A program made the translations under genes and the position numbers. The notes below the pieces were generated by a model. That model saw only the letters and a list, made by a program, of their open reading frames with translations. It ran no database searches and was not told where the DNA came from. Positions 57,622 through 64,000 of a stretch of DNA of 64,000 bases are shown in pieces; position 1 is the first letter of the stretch; every line of letters begins with the position of its first letter. Origin of the DNA: Actibacterium ureilyticum (lineage in GTDB: Bacteria > Pseudomonadota > Alphaproteobacteria > Rhodobacterales > Rhodobacteraceae); the NCBI RefSeq assembly GCF_002285435.1, contig NZ_NSBT01000018.1, positions 124,001 through 188,000 on the forward strand. The letters are read 5' to 3'.

Positions 57622-59199
57622 TCAATCCTGTGGCGCAGAAAGCGTCAGCCGCCGGCCCAGACCCGGATCGGCGTCACCGACGGCCGCTTTGCCAAAGGCC
57701 ACCAACGTCCCCCCGCCCGCAACCGGTTTCAGCCGGCATGTCAGCAGCGCACCGTTGCTGGCATACAGCCTGAGCGCCTTGGGCGTCCGTTTGTCCATCC
57801 GCGTGGCATAGGTCGTGATCTCGCGCCAGGCCGAGGCCGGCTCGCAAGTCTCGGCCCAGACGCGGCAGGCGTCCGTCACGGTGAAATTGCCAAGGGTTTC
57901 GGTCGGATCGCCGCCCCACATCCGGACATAGGCGGCATTGGTCAGCGTCATCACACCGGCGGGCGAAAACACGGCAATCGCATCGTCCAGACTGTCGATC
58001 ACCGCCTGGTTTTGTTCCAACTCGGCGCGGAACCGGCGGGTCAGGGTAATCTCGGTCGTGATATCCTCGAACAGGAAGGCCACGGCGCCATCTGGATGCG
58101 GCTGCCCCGTCACGCGATAGGTCTGGCCGGTGGGCATGGTCCAGGTTTCCTGGAACACGCCATTGGCGGCTTCGGCCTCCAGATCGGCCATGCGCTTGCG
58201 CCACCCCTTGTAGTCCTTGGGCTCGGGGATCATCTGCTTTTCGCGCAGCCGGTCGAGGAAGGAAAACAGCGTCGGCCGCGCGATCAGGAACTCCGCCTCG
58301 AGCGTGCACAGGTCGGTCAGCGCAGGGTTGAACAGCACCAGCCGCCGCGCCCGGTCGAACACCGCCAGCCCGATATGCAGCCCGGCAAAGGTCTTGGTCA
58401 GGGTCTGGACGAAATTCTGCAACGAGGATTCCGCGCGCACCGTGGCATCGGCGGGCAGGGCAAAGAACAGCCGCCCTTCGGCTTCGGTCAGGGCGACGCA
58501 ATCGAACCATTGCAGGCCGGTATCCGGAATGCGGATCGAGGCCCGCCGGGGCTGTCGGTCCTGATCGGGCAACGGCAGGTCCTGGGACGCGAACAGGCGC
58601 GGCAATGGCCAGATCAGGCTTTCTTCCTCGCGCAGGGTGGTTTCGGCCAGCCGCAGATAGGCACGGTTGGCCCATGTCACATCGCCCTGCGCGTTCTGTT
58701 GCCAGACCAGCGTGGGAATATTGGCCGCCACCCGGCGCAGCACGTCCAGTTCGCTGTTCAGCGCGGCCAGGCTTTGGGTGTCGATATCGGCCAGCCCCTC
58801 GCGCCCGTCGGGTTCCGTCAACGTGATTCGCGCCACCCCGCTAAGCCAGCGGGCGCGGATCATCGCGGGGCCGGCCAGCTCTTCGATCACTGCGACGCCA
58901 GTTTCGGCGAGCTTGGACATGCTGTCGGCGAAATCGGGAAAGCGCGGCGCCAGCAGCGCATTCAGCCGGTGCCAGTCGTCCAGATCATGCGGACCCTGGC
59001 TGATCAGCTTGCGCGCGCTGGGCGTGGCGTCGATCAGAACGCCCTGATCGAACAGAAAGACGGTCTCGTCCGATTGCATCTGGGCCCGCCGCGCCCAGGG
59101 CAGCCTGATGCCCGCGGGCGTCATCGAAACCCCCAGCAACGCCGCCAATGCGGTCAGAAACGATGTCGCCACGATGGTCAGTGCAAATACCCAGTCCAA
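57622..59199 (-). CDS. Membrane-anchored multi-PAS protein without kinase core (possibly DivL-like)
   Basis: 525 aa. One N-terminal membrane helix (WVFALTIVATSFLTALAALLGV) is followed by at least three PAS-like modules: SELDVLRRVAANIPTLVWQQNAQGDVTWANRAYLRLA, GLAVFDRARRLVLFNPAL, and SLDDAIAVFSPAGVMTLTNAAYVRMW. No histidine-kinase dimerisation or HATPase part follows; the protein stops after the last PAS. A perfect CtrA box 55 bp upstream and the PAS layout suggest a DivL-like sensor that lost its catalytic part, which is inference. A truncated assembly is possible but the stop is clean. Confidence 0.75.
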   Translation of the reverse strand: MDWVFALTIVATSFLTALAALLGVSMTPAGIRLPWARRAQMQSDETVFLFDQGVLIDATPSARKLISQGPHDLDDWHRLNALLAPRFPDFADSMSKLAETGVAVIEELAGPAMIRARWLSGVARITLTEPDGREGLADIDTQSLAALNSELDVLRRVAANIPTLVWQQNAQGDVTWANRAYLRLAETTLREEESLIWPLPRLFASQDLPLPDQDRQPRRASIRIPDTGLQWFDCVALTEAEGRLFFALPADATVRAESSLQNFVQTLTKTFAGLHIGLAVFDRARRLVLFNPALTDLCTLEAEFLIARPTLFSFLDRLREKQMIPEPKDYKGWRKRMADLEAEAANGVFQETWTMPTGQTYRVTGQPHPDGAVAFLFEDITTEITLTRRFRAELEQNQAVIDSLDDAIAVFSPAGVMTLTNAAYVRMWGGDPTETLGNFTVTDACRVWAETCEPASAWREITTYATRMDKRTPKALRLYASNGALLTCRLKPVAGGGTLVAFGKAAVGDADPGLGRRLTLSAPQD

Positions 59200-59253
59200 T
59201 TCCCGATCCCAAACCCGTTACACGCCTTCGGGTTGAGTCATTGGGCAGAATGG

Positions 59254-59268
59254 TTAACCGGCGGTTAA
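59254..59268. promoter_or_regulatory. CtrA binding site (TTAA-N7-TTAA)
   Basis: TTAACCGGCGGTTAA is a perfect full site and a palindrome, 55 bp upstream of the PAS-protein start in the 82 bp gap between it and regB. No other full match was seen in the window by eye. Confidence 0.75.
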
Positions 59269-59281
59269 GACTGTGGCCGGA

Positions 59282-60679
59282 TCAGCTTTCGATCGGTTCA
59301 TTGTGGCCCAGGCCGGCCTCGTCCCGGCTGGCGGTGGTGCCAATGGCGGCGCGGGGCCAGATCACCTCGACGATCGCGCCGCAGCGTTCGGGGCGCGCAT
59401 CGGTGTCGCGCGGGTTGGTCGCGTTGGCAAAGGTCAGCTCGGCCCCGGACCGTTCCAGCAGCGTCTTCGCGATGAACAGGCCCAGCCCCATCCCCTGATA
59501 TTCCGGCCGGTGGCTGGCATCGGCCCGCTGGTTGCGCCGGCTGACGAAGGGATCGCCGATGCGCCCCAGAACCGACAACGGAAATCCCGCACCGTCATCG
59601 GTGATACGCACGCCGATACGGTCATCGGTCCAGAAGATGTCGATCCACACATTGGCACGCGCGAAATCGACCGCATTCTGCACCAGGTTGCGCAGCCCGT
59701 GCACGATCTCGGGGCGGCGCTGGATGTTGGGCACCAGCTGCGTCGCGTCGCCCATCGCGCCGGAATCGAAATGCAGCAGCTTGCCGCGCCGCTGATGCGG
59801 TTCGGCCGAATCCTGTACCAGCTGTGTGACCGGCACACTGCGGATCAACAGGTCATCCTTGCCCGACCGCCCCATCGACCTGAGGATATCGCGGCACCGG
59901 TCGGCCTGTTGCCCGATCAGCACCGCATCCTCGCGCAGCTCGGCATTTTCCGAAAGCTCCTCGATCAGCTCGGAACTGACCAGCTTTATCGTGGCCAGCG
60001 GGGTGCCCAGCTCGTGCGCGGCGGCGGCCACCACGCCGCCCAGATCGGTCAGCTTCTGCTCGCGCGCCAGGGCCATCTGGGTCGCCAGAAGCGCGTCCGA
60101 CATCGAATTGATCTCGGACGTGACGCGCGCTGCATAGACGCCCAGAAAGATCACGCCGATCACGATGGCGACCCAGAACCCCGTCAGGAATATCCCCGGA
60201 AGCTCGACCACGAAACCCGACGCATCCCGCAGAGGTTTGCCGAACAGGCCGATCAGCGTGGTCAGGAAAATCGTGATTCCGCCCAGCAACAGGGTCGAAT
60301 TACGGTGCAAGGCCATGGCCGAGATCGTGACCGGCGTCAGGATCAACAGCGCAAACGGGTTGTTCAGCCCGCCGGTCATATAGACCAGGAATGCCAGTTG
60401 CGAGATGTCGAACAGAAGCATGTAAATCGCTTCGATCTCGGACAGGCGCTTGTTTTCGGGGTGGATCGAAATCGCCACCAGGTTGGCCACCACCGCCGCA
60501 CCCACGGCCAGAAAGCACAGGCCGATATTCAGCTCGAACCCCAGAACGAACTGCGCGATGGAAATCGCGATGACCTGCCCCGCGATGGCGACCCACCGCA
60601 ACCAGATCAGCGTGCGCAGGCGGATCCACTGGCTGCGGTCGGCCGGTCCCAGCAGACCGATGCGTCTTGTTTCCACCAT
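59282..60679 (-). CDS. regB: Redox sensor histidine kinase RegB/PrrB
   Basis: 465 aa from ATG 60679. Six hydrophobic segments occupy residues 25-185, with the quinone-binding GGLNNPF at 103-109. The H-box has His222 (AAAHELGTPLAT) and the redox Cys262 (ADRCRDIL), corresponding in spacing to His225 and Cys265 of Rhodobacter capsulatus. The ATPase has NLVQNAVDFA and QGMGLGLFIAKTLLERSG. It signals respiratory electron flow to RegA. It is divergent from senC. Confidence 0.96.
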   Translation of the reverse strand: MVETRRIGLLGPADRSQWIRLRTLIWLRWVAIAGQVIAISIAQFVLGFELNIGLCFLAVGAAVVANLVAISIHPENKRLSEIEAIYMLLFDISQLAFLVYMTGGLNNPFALLILTPVTISAMALHRNSTLLLGGITIFLTTLIGLFGKPLRDASGFVVELPGIFLTGFWVAIVIGVIFLGVYAARVTSEINSMSDALLATQMALAREQKLTDLGGVVAAAAHELGTPLATIKLVSSELIEELSENAELREDAVLIGQQADRCRDILRSMGRSGKDDLLIRSVPVTQLVQDSAEPHQRRGKLLHFDSGAMGDATQLVPNIQRRPEIVHGLRNLVQNAVDFARANVWIDIFWTDDRIGVRITDDGAGFPLSVLGRIGDPFVSRRNQRADASHRPEYQGMGLGLFIAKTLLERSGAELTFANATNPRDTDARPERCGAIVEVIWPRAAIGTTASRDEAGLGHNEPIES

Positions 60680-60771
60680 TTTCGTACTAACTTGATTGCG
60701 GCATGTTGTTCCCTTGTAACTCTGGCCCGTTCGGGGGATCAACACATGCCCGCAGATCTAAAGAGGATGCC

Positions 60772-61392
60772 ATGACCAAGATTTCCGCCGCAATCGCCGC
60801 AGCCGCGGTTCTGGCCCTGTTGGCCATTGCGTTCTATTTCGCCGTTCCGGGCGCACCCGATGACAAATACGCCCAGTGCCGGGTCAACAAGGTGGCCGGG
60901 GGCAGCGGCGCCATCGGCGGGCCCTTTACCCTGGTGAACGGGGATGGCCAAACGGTGACGGACACTGATGTGATCACTGGGCCGTCGCTGCTTTATTTCG
61001 GCTATACGTTCTGCCCCGATGTCTGCCCGCTGGACAACGCCCGCAATGCCGAGGCCGTGACCCTGCTGGAGGAGCGCGGCTATGACGTCACCCCGATCTT
61101 CATCAGCGTGGATTCCAAGCGCGACACGCCCGAGGTGATGGCCGAATTCGCCGAATACATGCATCCCAAGATGGTCGGCCTGACCGGCAGCCCCGAACAG
61201 ATCAAGGCCGCTTCGACCGCCTATCGCACCTATTACAATATCCGCGATCCCGAAGAGGAATATTACCTGATCGACCATTCGACCTTTACCTATCTGGTTT
61301 TCCCCGAAGAGGGATTCGTCGAATATTTTCAACGCGAACTGACGCCCGAACAGATGGCCGACCGTGTGGCGTGCTATGTCGATGCACAGTGA
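60772..61392 (+). CDS. senC: SCO1/SenC-family copper chaperone (PrrC)
   Basis: 206 aa from ATG 60772, with AAGAGGATGCC. An N-terminal anchor (ISAAIAAAAVLALLAIAFYFAV) precedes a thioredoxin fold. Copper ligands are Cys81 and Cys85 (CPDVC) and His169 (DHSTFTYLVF). It helps assemble cytochrome oxidase CuA and links the oxidase to RegB. It lies between regB and regA as in Rhodobacter. Confidence 0.95.
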   Translation: MTKISAAIAAAAVLALLAIAFYFAVPGAPDDKYAQCRVNKVAGGSGAIGGPFTLVNGDGQTVTDTDVITGPSLLYFGYTFCPDVCPLDNARNAEAVTLLEERGYDVTPIFISVDSKRDTPEVMAEFAEYMHPKMVGLTGSPEQIKAASTAYRTYYNIRDPEEEYYLIDHSTFTYLVFPEEGFVEYFQRELTPEQMADRVACYVDAQ

Positions 61393-61463
61393 CGGCGTTT
61401 GACCCCCTGCACAGAACACCCTAGAACAATTCAAATATCTCGTGGGTTCGAGGAGGGAGCCGT

Positions 61464-62018
61464 ATGGCGGAAAACGTGCTGCAGGACATCGGTGAAGACA
61501 GATCGCTGCTTCTGGTGGATGACGACGAACCGTTCCTGCGCCGCCTGGCTCGCGCCATGGAAAAGCGTGGCTTCGAGACCTTCACCGCCGGTTCGGTGGC
61601 CGAGGGCAAGGCCATCGCCAAAAGCAACCCGCCCGCCTATGCGGTGGTCGACCTGCGGCTTGAGGATGGCAACGGGCTGGACGTGGTCGAAACGCTGCGC
61701 GAAAACCGGCCCGAGGCGCGGATTGTCGTCCTGACCGGCTATGGCGCGATCGCAACGGCGGTGGCCGCGGTCAAGATCGGCGCGACCGATTACCTGTCCA
61801 AGCCCGCCGACGCCAATGACATCACCGCCGCGCTGCTGGCCGGGGACGAGATCCTGCCGCCGCCGCCGGAAAACCCGATGTCGGCCGACCGGGTCCGGTG
61901 GGAGCATATCCAGCGTGTCTACGAACAATGTGACCGCAATGTTTCGGAAACCGCGCGGCGGCTGAACATGCATCGCCGTACCTTGCAGCGCATTCTGGCC
62001 AAGCGCAGCCCGCGATAG
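61464..62018 (+). CDS. regA: Response regulator RegA/PrrA
   Basis: 184 aa. A receiver domain with phosphoacceptor Asp63 (VVDLRLEDGNG) and Lys113 (LSKPAD), a proline linker (LPPPPENPMS) and a FIS-type helix-turn-helix (CDRNVSETARRLNMHRRTLQRIL). It controls photosynthesis, respiration, nitrogen and carbon genes in response to redox. The upstream site is GGAGGGAGCC. Confidence 0.97.
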   Translation: MAENVLQDIGEDRSLLLVDDDEPFLRRLARAMEKRGFETFTAGSVAEGKAIAKSNPPAYAVVDLRLEDGNGLDVVETLRENRPEARIVVLTGYGAIATAVAAVKIGATDYLSKPADANDITAALLAGDEILPPPPENPMSADRVRWEHIQRVYEQCDRNVSETARRLNMHRRTLQRILAKRSPR

Positions 62019-62028
62019 GACGCCCTGC

Positions 62029-63129
62029 ATGGCCCGGGCCGACATCAAACCCGAACCCGATGGCGGCTGGTCGACGGAAATCGTCACGCTGAAGAACGCC
62101 ACCGTGGTGCCGCCGCTGAAATCCGACATGGTGCAGCCCGCCGGTATCCTGCGCGAAGATGGCAAATACGCCCTGCGCGGGGCGTTGTGGCGGGGCGGAA
62201 AGCCGATCACCGTGCAGCCCGACCCGCCCAAGGGGCCACTGCCCGAGCTGAAGGGCCGTTGGCTGTGGGGCGGGGTTCTGTGGGCGCATTTCGGGCATTT
62301 CCTGGCCGAAAGCACATCGCGGCTTTGGGCGCTGGATCGTGCCGCGCCGCTGGATGGCATCCTGTTCATGCCCAAACGCCCCCGTCTGGGCGATCAGGTG
62401 CACGAGTTTCAGCGCACCTTCATCGCGCTTATGGACAGCGACCTGCCGATCCGGGTGCTGGCCGAACCGCATCGCGTCGAACAGATCGTGCTGCCGGGAC
62501 AGGGCTTTGGCCTTGGGGCGATTTCGGCTGGAACAGAGCCTTTTCGTGCCGCATTTCACGACCGTTTCGGCGCCGATGTCGCGCCCGATGGGCCGAAACG
62601 GCTGTACATCTCGCGCTCGGCCCTGAGCGGCAAGCGCGGCGGCATGATGGGCGAGGAAAAGTTCGAAACCTATCTGACCGATCATGGGTACCAGGTGTTT
62701 CACCCGCAAAAGCACGACATGCGCACCCAGATCGCCCGCTACAAGGCGGCGGAACAGGTGATTGCGGGCGACGGATCGGCGCTGCACATGTTCGCGATGG
62801 TGGGGCGGCCGGAACAACAGGTGGCGATGGTGTTGCGGCGATCGTCGAATGTGGTGGGCAACCTGATAACCCACATCACCAGCTTTACCGGACGCGCGCC
62901 GCTGGTGATCAAGGCGCTGCGCTGCGAATGGCTGCCGCCGGACAAGAAACGCGCCAGCCGCATGTCATTTGGCGAGCTGGATCTGCCCCTGCTGCAACAG
63001 GCGCTGCGCCAGAACGGCTTTATCGGCGATGGACCCGTGTGGGAGCCGGTCACCGATACCGAGCGCGCGCAGGTATTCGAGGATAAGGGCCTGACCGGGG
63101 ACAAGGCCTATGTCCCCTGGCAGTTCTGA
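62029..63129 (+). CDS. Glycosyltransferase family 61 (DUF563) protein
   Basis: 366 aa. The GT61/DUF563 pattern is GGVLWAHFGHFLAESTSRLWAL near residue 80, KRLYISRSALSGKRGG, and IAGDGSALHMFAM with its conserved Asp/His region. It would transfer a sugar in surface glycan synthesis. It starts 10 bp after regA and may be co-transcribed with it, which is unusual company for a redox regulator. The acceptor is unknown. Confidence 0.85.
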   Translation: MARADIKPEPDGGWSTEIVTLKNATVVPPLKSDMVQPAGILREDGKYALRGALWRGGKPITVQPDPPKGPLPELKGRWLWGGVLWAHFGHFLAESTSRLWALDRAAPLDGILFMPKRPRLGDQVHEFQRTFIALMDSDLPIRVLAEPHRVEQIVLPGQGFGLGAISAGTEPFRAAFHDRFGADVAPDGPKRLYISRSALSGKRGGMMGEEKFETYLTDHGYQVFHPQKHDMRTQIARYKAAEQVIAGDGSALHMFAMVGRPEQQVAMVLRRSSNVVGNLITHITSFTGRAPLVIKALRCEWLPPDKKRASRMSFGELDLPLLQQALRQNGFIGDGPVWEPVTDTERAQVFEDKGLTGDKAYVPWQF

Positions 63130-63723
63130 TCAGATCCGCGCCAGCAGATCGGCGTGCCGCGCGACATAGGCATTGCGCACCTCGACCGGGGGGCGCAGCC
63201 GGATTTCCAGCCCTTCGGTCAGCGCGGGCGCGGGTTTGCCGAAAAACTTGTCAGCCTCGGTCTTGGTGAAACCCGCGATCTGGGTGGCCTCCAGCCAGGC
63301 CGAAATCCTGTCGGCCCGCTTGATCTGTTTCTTGACCCGTACCGGCACCGTCGCGGGCAGGCCGAAGCGCACATGGATCGCCACCGCCAGCCGGTCATCC
63401 AGCGCGCCATAGGCCGGGCCGACGGCCGCTTTTACCGGGGAAATCATATCGCCGATCACATATTCCGGGGCATCGTGCAGCAACGCGGCCAACCGCCATT
63501 TCGGCGGGCAATCAGGCACTATTCTGCCGTAAATCTCTTCGACCAGCAGAGAATGTTCGGCCACGGAATAGGCGAAATCGCCCCGCGTCTGCCCGTTCCA
63601 GCGCGCGACAAAGGCCAGCCCGTGGGCGATATCGTCGATCTCGATATCCACCGGCGTCGGATCCAGCAGATCCAGCCGCCGGCCCGACAGCATCCGTTGC
63701 CAGGCGCGGGGTTCCTTGGCCAT
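63130..63723 (-). CDS. HD-domain hydrolase (YfbR-like)
   Basis: 197 aa. The metal-binding set is visible: His in AYSVAEHSLLV, the HD pair in LAALLHDAPEYVIGDM, and a later Asp in KRADRISAWLEA. The layout resembles YfbR-type 5'-nucleotidases and related HD hydrolases. The substrate is unproven. It abuts the GT61 gene end to end and is divergent from ahcY. Confidence 0.88.
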   Translation of the reverse strand: MAKEPRAWQRMLSGRRLDLLDPTPVDIEIDDIAHGLAFVARWNGQTRGDFAYSVAEHSLLVEEIYGRIVPDCPPKWRLAALLHDAPEYVIGDMISPVKAAVGPAYGALDDRLAVAIHVRFGLPATVPVRVKKQIKRADRISAWLEATQIAGFTKTEADKFFGKPAPALTEGLEIRLRPPVEVRNAYVARHADLLARI

Positions 63724-63781
63724 GCGACTCTCCCTCGTTTCGTCTTTGTTCCGGTGCTAGCCCGTCCCGGGGAAACTGTAA

Positions 63782-64000
<219 letters not shown>

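Overview
The window is a gene-dense, GC-rich bacterial chromosome segment whose gene set and order fit an alphaproteobacterium of the Rhodobacterales (Rhodobacteraceae/Roseobacter group). The main pointers are a regB-senC-regA redox regulatory cluster close to ahcY, the parB-parA-rsmG-mnmG-mnmE-rho-hemJ block facing a maf-aroE-coaE-dnaQ block, addB/addA rather than recBCD, an amgK-murU peptidoglycan recycling pair, and a perfect CtrA-type box. Assignment is from gene content and order; no database was searched. I saw no rRNA, tRNA, CRISPR array, prophage or intact insertion sequence.

Layout. 0-13.4 kb: a sulfotransferase-like gene; a minus-strand run comF-grxC-nitrilase-marR; a methyltransferase and ferrochelatase; a cell-envelope patch of two L,D-transpeptidases around a CAP-domain lipoprotein; an RNA methyltransferase with an ABC exporter; and hslO-nudL-cca. 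13.4-20.6 kb: a NUDIX gene, a receiver-PP2C phosphatase divergent from an Hpt protein, ilvA, argG, msrA and a ribokinase-family gene. 20.6-21.1 kb: a compositionally distinct gap of about 500 bp with a promoter-like sequence, a foldable leader, a tiny basic ORF with two in-frame Shine-Dalgarno/ATG starts, and several perfect hairpins. This is the least explained part of the window. 21.1-30.8 kb: maeB, mutS, grpE-hrcA, rph-rdgB-hemW and a DUF454 gene.

30.8-41.4 kb looks like the replication-origin region. The parB, parA, rsmG, mnmG, mnmE, rho and hemJ genes all read leftward and maf, aroE, coaE and dnaQ all read rightward. They diverge from a 423 bp gap at 38184-38606 holding DnaA-box-like sequences, AT-rich tracts and an IHF consensus. 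Two parS sites (33106-33121 and 35008-35023) lie in or at the ends of rsmG and mnmG.

41.4-64 kb: secB, fxsA, a Tim44-like gene with mltA and an Smr gene, an esterase-like lipoprotein, hslV and hslU split by an opposite-strand nucleoside-phosphorylase-family gene, trxA, a tightly overlapped tsaE-amgK-murU-addB-addA operon, a PAS-domain protein behind the CtrA box, regB divergent from senC-regA, a GT61 glycosyltransferase, an HD hydrolase, and the first 40 codons of ahcY, cut by the window edge. Convergent pairs are packed very tightly; five share a 4-bp overlap of their stop codons.
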